From the NCBI RefSeq assembly GCF_000331005.1, contig NZ_AEJB01000514.1, positions 90,169-154,168 on the forward strand: 64,000 bases of DNA. Direction: 5' to 3'. Position numbers and translations under genes: made by a program. This DNA comes from Streptomyces turgidiscabies Car8 (GTDB lineage: Bacteria > Actinomycetota > Actinomycetes > Streptomycetales > Streptomycetaceae). The notes under the pieces were generated by a model that was not told the origin of the DNA, did not search any database, and worked only from the letters and a program-made list of their open reading frames with translations. This document shows, one piece after another, positions 32,640 to 40,949 of this stretch. Positions within the stretch are counted from its first letter, which is position 1, and every line of letters starts with the position of its first letter.

Positions 32640-33368
32640 ATGGCTGAGCTTGTCTACCGTCCCGCCATCGGTCTCGCCCGGACGCTGTTCAAGACCTGGG
32701 ACCTGAAGATCGACCTCAAGGGGTCGGAGAACATCCCGCGCTCGGGTGGGGCGGTGCTGGTGAGCAACCACATCGGCTACCTGGATTTCATCTTCGACGG
32801 TCTCGCCGCCCTGCCGCAGAAGCGTCTGGTGCGCTTCATGGCGAAGGAGTCGGTGTTCCGGCACAAGGTGTCCGGCCCGCTGATGCGGAACATGAAGCAC
32901 ATCCCGGTGGACCGTAAGAACGGCGAGACGGCGTACGCGCACGCACTGGACTCGCTGCGCTCCGGCGAGATCGTCGGCGTCTTCCCCGAGGCCACGATCT
33001 CGCAGTCGTTCACGCTGAAGAGCTTCAAGTCCGGCGCAGCGCGGATGGCCCAGGAGGCGGGCGTCCCGCTGATCCCGATGGCCGTGTGGGGCACACAGCG
33101 CCTGTGGACCAAGGGCCACCCGCGCAACTTCAAGCGCAGCCACATCCCGATCACGATCCGGGTCGGCGAAGCCATAGAGGCCTCCCGCGACAAGTACGCG
33201 GGCGCGATCACCCGCCAGTTGCGCGAGCGCGTCAACGAGCTCCTGGAAGCCGCCCAGCGCGCCTATCCGGTCCACCCCAAGGGTCCGGACGACACGTGGT
33301 GGATGCCGGCCCACCTCGGCGGCACGGCCCCGACCCCGGAGCAGGTCCGCGAGGCCGAGGCACGCTGA
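32640..33368 (+). CDS. 1-acyl-sn-glycerol-3-phosphate acyltransferase (PlsC-like)
   Basis: A 242-residue acyltransferase of phospholipid synthesis, transferring an acyl chain to lysophosphatidate at the membrane. The NHxxxxD-type site is VSNHIGYLDFIFDG, with the substrate motif VGVFPEATISQS (block III, FPEG-like with Ala) and VPLIPMAVWGTQ (block IV). The family's G(T/E)RS-like loop is thus FPEATIS here. The ATG at 32640 follows AGAAGGG; the upstream extension of the frame is not coding. It is a single gene, with an intergenic repeat after the stop. Confidence 0.9.
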   Translation: MAELVYRPAIGLARTLFKTWDLKIDLKGSENIPRSGGAVLVSNHIGYLDFIFDGLAALPQKRLVRFMAKESVFRHKVSGPLMRNMKHIPVDRKNGETAYAHALDSLRSGEIVGVFPEATISQSFTLKSFKSGAARMAQEAGVPLIPMAVWGTQRLWTKGHPRNFKRSHIPITIRVGEAIEASRDKYAGAITRQLRERVNELLEAAQRAYPVHPKGPDDTWWMPAHLGGTAPTPEQVREAEAR

Positions 33369-33382
33369 GCCCTCCGGGGGTT

Positions 33383-33483
33383 GTGCGGTTGGGTTGTTCG
33401 TCGGCTGCGGGCCCGTGGGGGCTTGTCGCGCCCACGCGGCGGAGCCGCAAATCGGATACAGCCTCGCGCCCCTACAGGGCGCC
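33383..33483. repeat. Streptomyces intergenic repeat element
   Basis: The stretch with CGTCGGCTGCGG, GTCGCGCCCACGCGGCGGAG, CCGC and GATACAGCCTCGCGCCCC is a short element I recognise as recurring between genes in many Streptomyces genomes. The inner GCGGC-GGA-GCCGC forms a hairpin. Here it fills the gap between two convergent genes and overlaps the last codons and the stop of the B3/4 gene (stop at 33472). It may act as a terminator; its spread mechanism is unknown. Confidence 0.6.
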
Positions 33484-34164
33484 CCTTGCCGTGATCTTCG
33501 CTCCGGGGCTGAACTTCTCCAGTAGTTCGGCGAGTTCGGTGCCGGCGGCCTCCGACTCCTGGGTCGTCATCGGGGGGAGGCACTCCAGGAGGAAGATCGC
33601 GGAGGTGGTGCGCTCGGTGAGCCGGGTGCGGGGGCCCTGGCGCCAGTTCCAGCGTCGGCACGTCACGCCCGCCTCGTCGCACCACACGACCTCACCCGCG
33701 TCAGGGTGCTCGACGGTCTCCTCGCCGCCCGCCACGGTCACGAAGTCCTCGGCGCCGGTGGCTCGTACGAGCCGCATCCCGCCCCGGATGTGGTCGAGGT
33801 CCTCGCCGCCGACCGGCACCAGGTGCGCCACGCTGATGGCGTTGTAGAGGTCGACCAGGACGTTGATCCGGGGCAGGCCGGCATCCGTCAGAGCCCTCTT
33901 GGCAAGCGCCTCGGCCGAGTTACGGGTGCGCGAGGGCTTCGAGCCGAACGCCGTGTACGTGTCACGCCAGGCGACCATGTGCGGGTCCTCGTGCGGGGCC
34001 CGGCCGTCCAGGCGTACGGCGAGTCGGCGGGCCGCGTCGTCGAGGAGCGCCGAACTGGCGTCGGTGCTGGGGCCGTTGACGAGTCCGTGGGCCTCGATCG
34101 CGACGTGGGTGAAGCCGGGCGCGAGCGTGCGCACCTCGTCGGACACGGTCAGGGTGAGTGTCAT
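33472..34164 (-). CDS. B3/B4 domain-containing protein
   Basis: A 230-residue stand-alone version of the B3/B4 editing-type domain of phenylalanyl-tRNA synthetase beta subunits. Visible pieces are FTHVAIEAHGLVNGP, DTYTAFGSKPSRTRNSAEALAKRAL, the core LPRINVLVDLYNAISVAHLVPVGGEDLDHIRGG, and the late EVVWCDEAGVTCRRWNWRQGPRTRLTE. Free-standing members may remove mischarged amino acids from tRNA or bind other ligands; this is not established. It is only 8 bp downstream of the transglutaminase-like gene on the same strand, so the two likely share a transcript. Its stop falls in an intergenic repeat. Confidence 0.87.
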   Translation of the reverse strand: MTLTLTVSDEVRTLAPGFTHVAIEAHGLVNGPSTDASSALLDDAARRLAVRLDGRAPHEDPHMVAWRDTYTAFGSKPSRTRNSAEALAKRALTDAGLPRINVLVDLYNAISVAHLVPVGGEDLDHIRGGMRLVRATGAEDFVTVAGGEETVEHPDAGEVVWCDEAGVTCRRWNWRQGPRTRLTERTTSAIFLLECLPPMTTQESEAAGTELAELLEKFSPGAKITARGAL

Positions 34165-34172
34165 CGCCTGCC

Positions 34173-34766
34173 TCAGAGTGCGGTGGGGAGCGTCTTCCAG
34201 AGATACGGCCTGTCGGGTGCGGCCTTCAACGCGCCCAGCACAGCCGGATGAGGTTCAGCGTACAGTACTGGATAGTCCACCTCATTGGACTTCGGATCGG
34301 GGATCCAGGCCAGCCACTCACCTCCGAGGGAGAACCGCGCGTCCACGCCCGCCTTGTTGCCGCGCGGGTCCTGGCGGTGCCAGGCGCCGTTGAACCGCAC
34401 CGCGACCAGCCCGTGCACGGCGTGACCGTCCCCGTCGTCGTGCGCGAGCCGCTGGTAGCACAGCGCCGTGGGAATGTCCTCGGCGCGCAGCAGCGCGGCC
34501 AGCGCGTGGGCCTTGGCGTAGCAGATGCCGGTGCGCTGTTCCAGGACGGTGGAGGCGCGCCAGGTGACCCGCAGGTCGCCGCTGTCGGCGGAGTGCGGGA
34601 TGGTGTCGCGCACGAATTCGAAGGCAGCTCGCGCATAGGCATACGAGTCCACCGCATCCTTGGCGAGCTGCGCCGCAGTCTCGCGCACCAGCGGGTGATG
34701 GTGGTCGATGACCTCGTCAGCGGCGAGATAAGCGGACAGGTCAGAGGTGTTCTGGATCAGCTCCAT
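34173..34766 (-). CDS. Transglutaminase-like cysteine protease family protein
   Basis: A 197-residue protein with the transglutaminase/papain-like fold. The triad is visible as RTGICYAKAHALAALLRA (Cys), DGHAVHGLVAVRFNGAWHRQDP (His) and the following Asp in the QDPRGN loop. Family members cleave or link peptides. The ATG at 34766 is chosen because the nine-residue upstream extension lies in the promoter region. It is in tandem with the B3/4 gene, 8 bp apart, suggesting one transcript. Confidence 0.9.
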   Translation of the reverse strand: MELIQNTSDLSAYLAADEVIDHHHPLVRETAAQLAKDAVDSYAYARAAFEFVRDTIPHSADSGDLRVTWRASTVLEQRTGICYAKAHALAALLRAEDIPTALCYQRLAHDDGDGHAVHGLVAVRFNGAWHRQDPRGNKAGVDARFSLGGEWLAWIPDPKSNEVDYPVLYAEPHPAVLGALKAAPDRPYLWKTLPTAL

Positions 34767-34849
34767 GGCCCCAGAGCATAGGAAAGCGATCACCGAACAG
34801 TCAATGACTTTTCAGGTGAACGCATACCTATGCAGCTAGTGGGGGCGCG

Positions 34850-35920
34850 TCAACGCGCCATCTCCTCCTTCAGCGCCGCCACGAACGCGTCCACGTCGTC
34901 CTCGGTCGTGTCGAAGGCGCACATCCAGCGGACGTCGCCCGCGGGCTCGTCCCAGAAGTAGAAGCGGAAGCGCTTCTGCAGGCGTTCACTCACGTCGTGC
35001 GGAAGTCGGGCGAAGACCGCGTTCGCCTGCACCGGGTAGAGGATCTCCACGCCGTGCACGGCCCGCACGCCCTCCGCCAGCCGCTGCGCCATCGCGTTGG
35101 AATGGCGGGCGTTGCGCAGCCACAGGTCCTTGGCGAGCAGCGCCTCCAACTGCACCGACACGAAGCGCATCTTGGAGGCGAGCTGCATGGACAGCTTGCG
35201 CAGGTGCTTCATGTGGCTGACGGCGTCCTGGTTGATGACGACGACCGCCTCACCGAACAGCGCGCCGTTCTTCGTCCCGCCGAGGGAGAGGATGTCGACG
35301 CCGGCCGCGTTCGTGAAGGTCCGCATCGGGACGTCGAGCGAGGCCGCCGCGTTGGCTATGCGGGAGCCGTCCAGGTGGACCTTCATGCCGTGCGCGTGGG
35401 CGTGGTCGCAGATCGCGCGGATCTCGTCCGGGGTGTAGAGGGTGCCCAGTTCGGTGCTCTGGGTGATCGAGACGACCTGCGGCATCGCACGGTGTTCGTC
35501 GTCCCAGCCGTACGCCTGCCGGTCGATCAGGTCGGGCGTCAGCTTGCCGTCGGGGGTGGGCACCGTGAGCAGCTTGAGGCCGCCCATGCGTTCGGGGGCA
35601 CCACCCTCGTCGACGTTGATGTGCGCGCTCTCGGCGCAGACCACCGCTCCCCAGCGGTCGGTGACCGCCTGGAGTGCGACGACGTTGGCTCCGGTGCCGT
35701 TGAAGACGGGGAACGCCTCCGCCGTGGCCCCGAAGTGGCTGCGGATGATCCGCTGGAGGTTCTCCGTGTAGTCGTCCTCGCCGTACGCGACCTGGTGCCC
35801 GCCGTTGGCCAGGGCCAGGGCGGCGAGCACCTCGGGGTGGGCCCCCGCGTAGTTGTCGCTGGCGAAGCCTCGGGTCTCCGGGTCGTGATGACGGCGTGCG
35901 TCGGTCTTCGGAGGGTTCAC
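34850..35920 (-). CDS. Low-specificity L-threonine aldolase family enzyme
   Basis: A 356-residue PLP enzyme that splits threonine or related beta-hydroxy amino acids into glycine and an aldehyde. Landmarks are FASDNYAGAHPEVL, FNGTGANVVALQA (PLP phosphate loop), CAESAHINVDEGGAPE, VHLDGSRIANAAASLDV, and the PLP-binding Lys in LSLGGTKNGALFGEAVV. The GTG at 35920 overlaps the SDR gene's stop (GTGA) and has GAGAAG upstream; a GTG at 35938 is less likely. It is the last gene of the DUF6421-SDR-aldolase operon, so the real substrate may be a product of those two enzymes. Confidence 0.92.
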   Translation of the reverse strand: MNPPKTDARRHHDPETRGFASDNYAGAHPEVLAALALANGGHQVAYGEDDYTENLQRIIRSHFGATAEAFPVFNGTGANVVALQAVTDRWGAVVCAESAHINVDEGGAPERMGGLKLLTVPTPDGKLTPDLIDRQAYGWDDEHRAMPQVVSITQSTELGTLYTPDEIRAICDHAHAHGMKVHLDGSRIANAAASLDVPMRTFTNAAGVDILSLGGTKNGALFGEAVVVINQDAVSHMKHLRKLSMQLASKMRFVSVQLEALLAKDLWLRNARHSNAMAQRLAEGVRAVHGVEILYPVQANAVFARLPHDVSERLQKRFRFYFWDEPAGDVRWMCAFDTTEDDVDAFVAALKEEMAR

Positions 35921-36672
35921 GGCTTCTCGGTCAGCCACAGACGTTTCCCGTTCACTTCGGCGGCGGGCCGCTCCCAGACGCCGACGACGGCCTCGGCCAG
36001 CTCCTTGACGTCAGTGAAGCCCGCGAACTTCGCGTTGGGGCGCTCGGCGCGCATCGCGTCGTGCACCAACGCCTTCACGACCAGGATCGCAGCCGCCGAC
36101 GTCGGACCGTCGTCGCCCTCCGACACCCCGGCCTTGCGGAAGAAGTCGGCCATGGCCAGCGTCCACGCCTCGGCGGCGGCCTTGGCGGCGGCGTACGCGG
36201 CGTTGCCCGCGGTGGGGTTGCTCGCCCCCGCGGCGCTGGTCAGGACGTACCGGCCGCGGTCGCTGCGCTGGAGGGCCTCGTGGAAGGCGAGGGAGGTGTG
36301 CTGGACGGTGCGGATGAGCAGCAGTTCCAGCAGGTCCCAGTCGTCGAGGACCGTCTTGGTGAAGGTCTCGCTGCCGCGCCAGCCGCCGACGAGGTGGACC
36401 AGGCCGTCGACGCGCCCGAAGTCCTTCTCGATACGTGTGGCCCAGTCCCGGGTCGACTGCAGGTCGAGCAGGTCGACGGTGTCGCCGACGACGGTGGCGC
36501 CGCCGTGGGCGTAGCTCGCCGCGTCCACGGCCTCCGCGAGCCGCTCCGGGTCGTTGTCGGAACCGACGACCGTCGCGCCCGCCTCGGCGAGCCTGAGCAG
36601 TGTCGCCCGGCCTGCCGGACCGCCGGCGCCGGCGACCGCGATCACCGCACCGCTGAGAGCCCCGTTCCCCAT
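35917..36672 (-). CDS. Short-chain dehydrogenase/reductase
   Basis: A 251-residue NAD(P)-dependent oxidoreductase with a Rossmann fold. The cofactor loop is VIAVAGAGGPAGRATLLRL, the NNAG-like strand is DGLVHLVGGWRGSETF, and the catalytic Ser-Tyr-Lys region is YVLTSAAGASNPTAGNAAYAAAKAAAEAW. The ATG at 36672 has AGGAGG eight bases upstream and gives the usual short N-terminus. A GTG at 36717 overlapping the DUF6421 stop is the alternative and would add 15 residues. It is the middle gene of a three-gene operon; substrate unknown. Confidence 0.88.
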   Translation of the reverse strand: MGNGALSGAVIAVAGAGGPAGRATLLRLAEAGATVVGSDNDPERLAEAVDAASYAHGGATVVGDTVDLLDLQSTRDWATRIEKDFGRVDGLVHLVGGWRGSETFTKTVLDDWDLLELLLIRTVQHTSLAFHEALQRSDRGRYVLTSAAGASNPTAGNAAYAAAKAAAEAWTLAMADFFRKAGVSEGDDGPTSAAAILVVKALVHDAMRAERPNAKFAGFTDVKELAEAVVGVWERPAAEVNGKRLWLTEKP

Positions 36673-36713
36673 CCTCATCGCCTCCTGAGCAGTGTTTTCG
36701 GTGGCACGGTCGC

Positions 36714-38111
36714 TCACGCGGCGATCCGCTCGGCGCTCTCCGCGGTGATCCCCTTGGTGGAGGCGATCACGTTCTTCAGCTTCTTGGAGAGAGCCTCATA
36801 GAACATGCTCAGCGGAAACTCGTCCGGAAGCACGTCGTCCACGAGCTTGCGCGGCGGCTGGCTCAGGTCGAGGGCGTCGGGGCCCTTGGCCCAGCGGGAG
36901 CCCGGGTGCGGGGCGAGATGGGTGGAGACCAGCTCGTACGCCTTGAACCAGTGGACGAGTTTGGGCCGGTCGATGCCGTCGCGGTACAGGGTCTCGATCT
37001 CGGCGCAGAGCTGGTTGGTGACCTGTGGGGCGCGCTGCCAGTCGATGTGGAGTTTGTTGTCGGTCCAGCGGATCACGTCGTGGCGGTGCAGGTAGGCGAA
37101 GAGGAGCTGGCCGCCGAGGCCGTCGTAGTTGCGGACGCGCTCGCCGGTGACCGGGAAGCGGAACATCCGGTCGAAGAGCACCGCGAACTGCACGTCACGG
37201 GCCTGCGGTACACCTTCCGCCTCCAGCTTCACGGCCTCTTTGAAGGCGGTGAGGTCGCAGCGCAGCTCCTCCAGGCCGTACATCCAGAACGGCTGGCGCT
37301 GCTTGATCATGAAGGGGTCGAAGGGCAGGTCGCCGTGGCTGTGGGTGCGGTCGTGGACCATGTCCCACAGGACGAACGCCTCCTCGCAGCGCTTCTGGTC
37401 GTGGACCATCGCTGCGACGTCCTCGGGCAGCTCCAGGCCGAGGATGTCGACGGCGGCGTCGGTGACCCGGCGGAAGCGGGCGGCCTCGCGGTCGCAGAAG
37501 ATACCGCCCCAGCTGAATCGTTCCGGCGCCTCGCGCACGGCGATGGTCTCCGGGAAGAGGACGGCGGAGTTGGTGTCGTACCCGGCCGTGAAGTCCTCGA
37601 AGGTGATGCCGCAGAACAGCGGATTGTCGTAGCGGGTGCGCTCCAGCTCGGCCAGCCAGTCGGGCCAGACCATGCGCAGGACGACCGCTTCGAGGTTGCG
37701 GTCGGGGTTGCCGTTCTGCGTGTACATCGGGAAGACGACCAGGTGCTGGAGGCCGTCCGCGCGGCTCGCGGCGGGCTGGAAGGCCAGCAGTGAGTCGAGG
37801 AAGTCCGGGACCCGGAATCCGCTGTCGGACCAGCGACGCAGGTCCTTGGCGAGGGCCTGGTGGTACGCGGCGTCGTGCGGGAGCAGCGGGGAGAGTTCCG
37901 CGACGGCGTCCACGATCCGGCGTACGGCGAGATCGGCGTCCGCGGGGTCCGGGGCGTCCTCCCGGTCGAAGTCGATCGACCCGTCCTTGGCCTGCCATGG
38001 CCGGATCTGCTCGACGGCATCCTTGAGCACGGGCCAGGCCGGGTGCTCCACCACCCTGCCGAGCGGAGAAACCCGCTGGTCCGAAACTGCCTGCACAAGA
38101 ATTTCCGTCAT
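36714..38111 (-). CDS. DUF6421 family protein, possible zincin-like metalloenzyme
   Basis: A 465-residue protein of unknown function, conserved in Streptomyces as DUF6421. There is no signal peptide or membrane helix. A striking block is LWDMVHDRTHSHGDLPFDPF (residues 249-268), then YGLEELRCDLTAF. His253-Asp254-x-x-His257 followed 24-25 residues later by Glu281/Glu282 mimics the HExxH...E layout of gluzincin zinc proteases with Asp in place of the first Glu. The ATG at 38111 has GGAGG upstream. It leads the operon with the SDR and the aldolase. The metal-enzyme idea is my inference; the operon structure is seen. Confidence 0.85.
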   Translation of the reverse strand: MTEILVQAVSDQRVSPLGRVVEHPAWPVLKDAVEQIRPWQAKDGSIDFDREDAPDPADADLAVRRIVDAVAELSPLLPHDAAYHQALAKDLRRWSDSGFRVPDFLDSLLAFQPAASRADGLQHLVVFPMYTQNGNPDRNLEAVVLRMVWPDWLAELERTRYDNPLFCGITFEDFTAGYDTNSAVLFPETIAVREAPERFSWGGIFCDREAARFRRVTDAAVDILGLELPEDVAAMVHDQKRCEEAFVLWDMVHDRTHSHGDLPFDPFMIKQRQPFWMYGLEELRCDLTAFKEAVKLEAEGVPQARDVQFAVLFDRMFRFPVTGERVRNYDGLGGQLLFAYLHRHDVIRWTDNKLHIDWQRAPQVTNQLCAEIETLYRDGIDRPKLVHWFKAYELVSTHLAPHPGSRWAKGPDALDLSQPPRKLVDDVLPDEFPLSMFYEALSKKLKNVIASTKGITAESAERIAA

Positions 38112-38399
38112 GTCCCATCCTCCACGGGAGAACCTTCCGTCAGCACACCGTATGCGTTCGAGGTTCCCGACCACAAGGCGAGACGGAAGAGATTGTCCTG
38201 CGGACCCCCATGGTCACCGCATTTTTTCCTGCCTGTAACCAGGACAACGATGACTTCCCTACCCGGCAACCGCCGGTTCACACCCCCTGCGGATCAGTCA
38301 CTTCCGGCCAGCGGTTCCGGCGCGTCCGTAGGGGTTCAATGCCGGGCCGGGCGGTTAGGCTGCGGCAGCCGAGCCGCCGTCGACGGAAGCGAGCTGACC

Positions 38400-39083
38400 T
38401 TGAACTTCCTGACCATCGGGCACCGCGGAATCATGGGCGTCGAGCCCGAGAACACCCTTCGATCGTTCGTCGCCGCCGAGCAGGCCGGCCTCGACACGAT
38501 CGAACTCGATCTGCGTCTCAGTAAGGACGGCGCCCTCGTCGTCATGCACGACGCCGACGTCGACCGTACGACGGACGGCACGGGACCCGTCGCCGAGATG
38601 ACCCTCGCCGAACTGCGCGCCCTGGACGCGGGCCGCGACGAGCGCGTCCCGGTCTTCGAGGAGGTGCTCGACGCCGTCGTCGCACCGCTCCAGGCCGAGA
38701 TCAAGGACACGGCGGCGGCGCGGGCCCTGGCCGAGGTGATGGAGCGCCGGGACCTGACCGCCCGGGTCGAGGTGTCCTCGTTCCACGAGGACGCGATCGC
38801 CGAGATCGCCCGGCTGGTGCCCGGGGTGCGCACTGCGCTCATCGCCGGCCGCTACGGCACCGACGTCGTGGACCGCGCCACCCGCTCCGGCGCCTCGACG
38901 GTGTGCCTCGACATCCGCCGCCTCACCCTGGAGATCGTCGAGCGGGCGAGGAAGGCGGACCTGCGGATCATCGGCTGGGTGGTGAACACCCAGGACGAAC
39001 TGCGCCTCGTACGGGCCCTGCAGCTGGACGGCGCGACCACCGACTACCCGCAGATCAAACGCACGGGCCGCTTCACCGCATAG
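38400..39083 (+). CDS. Glycerophosphodiester phosphodiesterase
   Basis: A 227-residue TIM-barrel hydrolase that releases glycerol 3-phosphate from glycerophosphodiesters. Signature order is IGHRGIMGVEPENTLRSFVAAEQAGLDTIELDLRLSKDGALVVMHDADVDRTTDGTG: His and Arg of the HRG motif, Glu and Asp metal ligands in IELDL, and the second catalytic His in VMHD. No signal peptide, so it is intracellular. The TTG at 38400 gives the normal family N-terminus (LNFLTIGHRG); the upstream frame is not coding. Monocistronic. Confidence 0.92.
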   Translation: MNFLTIGHRGIMGVEPENTLRSFVAAEQAGLDTIELDLRLSKDGALVVMHDADVDRTTDGTGPVAEMTLAELRALDAGRDERVPVFEEVLDAVVAPLQAEIKDTAAARALAEVMERRDLTARVEVSSFHEDAIAEIARLVPGVRTALIAGRYGTDVVDRATRSGASTVCLDIRRLTLEIVERARKADLRIIGWVVNTQDELRLVRALQLDGATTDYPQIKRTGRFTA

Positions 39084-39098
39084 CGGGCCTCGCAGAGG

Positions 39099-39638
39099 TC
39101 ACCCCAGTTCCTTGACCAGCAACTCGAACTGCAGATCGGCGCGCTGGGGAATGCCGAAGCGCTCGTCGCCGTACGGGAAGGGGCTCATCTCTCCCGTACG
39201 GCGGTAGCCGCGCCGCTCGTAGAAGGCGATCAGGTCGTTCCGTACGGAGAGCACGGTCATGTGCATCGCCCGCGCGCCCCACGTCTCGCGTGCCGTGCGC
39301 TCCGCCTCGGCGATGATCACCTTGCCGAGGCCCGCGCCCTGGAGGGCCGGGCTGACCGCGAACATGCCGAAGTAGGCGTGGTCCCCGCGGTGTTCGAGCT
39401 GGCAGCAGGCGACCACCCGGCCGTCCTGTTCGACGGTCAGCAGCCGGCTGTCGGCCGACTTGATGACGCCCCGCACGCCCTCCGGATCGGTCCGCTGCCC
39501 TTCCAGGATGTCCGCCTCGGTGGTCCAGCCCGCCCGGCTGGCGTCCCCCCGGTACGCAGACTCGATCAGCTCGACCAGAGCGTCGACGTCGGACTCGGTG
39601 GCGTCACGGAAAGTGGGTCCGGTGGCGGCGGTGTCCAT
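39099..39638 (-). CDS. GNAT family N-acetyltransferase
   Basis: A 179-residue acetyl-CoA-dependent acetyltransferase. TFRDATESDVDALVELIESAYRGD starts the fold; the acetyl-CoA loop is MFAVSPALQGAGLGKVIIAEAERTA (Q/R-x-x-G-x-G/A form), followed by MTVLSVRNDLIAFYERRGYRRTGEM, the usual C-terminal Tyr region. The substrate is not identifiable; the family covers amines, antibiotics and protein N-termini. It faces the GDPD gene, with 15 bp between stops. Confidence 0.88.
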   Translation of the reverse strand: MDTAATGPTFRDATESDVDALVELIESAYRGDASRAGWTTEADILEGQRTDPEGVRGVIKSADSRLLTVEQDGRVVACCQLEHRGDHAYFGMFAVSPALQGAGLGKVIIAEAERTARETWGARAMHMTVLSVRNDLIAFYERRGYRRTGEMSPFPYGDERFGIPQRADLQFELLVKELG

Positions 39639-39744
39639 GGCGGTGTTACTCCGGGTTCTCGGTTCGGCTCGGGTCGTTCCCGCACGGCGCGGGCACGGTT
39701 GAGCCTAACGCCGATCGACGGCACCCCCGCTAGGCTCCGGTTGC

Positions 39745-40137
39745 ATGGTGCATGTACTGAGCGGCCGGGTCCTTCTGCGTCCCCTCGACCCGGAGCGGTC
39801 CCGGGTTTTCTACGGCGAGCGGCTGGGGCTCGCCGTCCACCGTGAGTTCGGGACCGGACCGGATCGGGGCACCGTCTACTTTCTCGGCGGAGGGTTCCTG
39901 GAGCTTTCGGGGCGGGCCGACGAGCCGCCGTCGCCGTCCGTGCGGCTGTGGCTGCAGGTGCCGGACGTGTCGGCCGCGCACGACGAGCTGGTGTCCCGGG
40001 GAGTCGAGATCCTCAGGCCGCCGGTGAAGGAGCCGTGGGGGCTGGTCGAGATGTGGATCGCGGACCCGGACGGCACACGGATCGTGCTGGTGGAGGTGCC
40101 GGCGGACCATCCACTGCGGTACCGGCCCGGCATCTGA
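39745..40137 (+). CDS. VOC (glyoxalase/bleomycin-resistance) family protein
   Basis: A 130-residue protein with two beta-alpha-beta-beta-beta units: GRVLLRPLDPERSRVFYGERLGLAVHREFGTG and VRLWLQVPDVSAAHDELVSRGVEILRPPVKEPWGLVEMWIADPDGTRIVLVEVP. The family includes glyoxalases, dioxygenases and antibiotic-binding proteins; the metal residues are only partly kept, so catalysis is uncertain. A TAGGCT box at 39731-39736 places a likely transcription start almost at the ATG, so the message may be leaderless. Confidence 0.88.
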   Translation: MVHVLSGRVLLRPLDPERSRVFYGERLGLAVHREFGTGPDRGTVYFLGGGFLELSGRADEPPSPSVRLWLQVPDVSAAHDELVSRGVEILRPPVKEPWGLVEMWIADPDGTRIVLVEVPADHPLRYRPGI

Positions 40138-40309
40138 GGCCTTCGACAGGCCCCCGTCGTCCATGAGTTCGACCGGTGGGGCGCGGTCGCCGCGGACCTG
40201 GGGTGTTCCGGTCCGCGCTCCCCCGCGTACACCCTTGCGCTCGTCTGCGCACCGCCTGGAGCGGGCATCCCTTCGGTGAGGGTCTCGGGGCTCCAGGGGG
40301 AGGGTGCGT

Positions 40310-40870
40310 GTGCACGGTCCGGCTTCGCCCGGGTGGCTGCTGGTCGCGCTGTGCGCGGCGACCGGCGCGTACTGCCTGCTGCGGATGCGCAGCAGGGTCG
40401 AGGAGCAGCGCCGGGCCGCGGGCGGCGAGGCGCTGATGGGCTTCGGCATGGCCGCGATGGCCGTGCCCGCCGCCGTACTCGCGCCACCGCGCTGGGCCTG
40501 GCTGGTGTACACGGCCGTGTTCGGTACGGCGGCGCTGCGCGCCCTGTGGGCGGCCCGCGCCGGGCGGCACCATCTGCACCATCTGATAGGGGCGTTCGCC
40601 ATGGCGTACATGGCGGCCGTGATGGCCGCGGCCCCGGGCCACCACCACGGTTCCGGTGGCTCCGGAGTCCCCCTGCTGACGGCGTCGCTGCTCGTCTACT
40701 TCGCCGGCTACGTGCTGCTGTCCGGTGTCCGGCTGGTGTCCGTGCCGGTCCCGGCCGTCGGCGGCGGGGTCTCGACGGGCTCGCCCGGCTGGGGCGACCG
40801 GCCCGAACTGGCGCGCGCCTGCAGGCTCTCCATGGGCATCGCGACGGTCGCCATGCTGATCACGCTCTGA
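40310..40870 (+). CDS. DUF5134 membrane protein
   Basis: A 186-residue integral membrane protein with about five helices and a His-rich loop (APGHHHGSGG) between helices 4 and 5, plus HHLHHLIGAFAMAYMAAVMAA. The His clusters could bind metal but nothing shows it. DUF5134 genes in Streptomyces often sit beside an M56 peptidase gene, as here (80 bp downstream). The GTG at 40310 is about six bases after GGGGGAGG; an earlier GTG at 40304 is too close to it. Confidence 0.8.
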   Translation: MHGPASPGWLLVALCAATGAYCLLRMRSRVEEQRRAAGGEALMGFGMAAMAVPAAVLAPPRWAWLVYTAVFGTAALRALWAARAGRHHLHHLIGAFAMAYMAAVMAAAPGHHHGSGGSGVPLLTASLLVYFAGYVLLSGVRLVSVPVPAVGGGVSTGSPGWGDRPELARACRLSMGIATVAMLITL

Positions 40871-40949
40871 CTGTACGAAACCGTGGTCTGCGTCACTTTG
40901 CCGCCATGGACCGTAGGTCTGAGCGCCACCCCGCTCATAGGCTGCGTCC

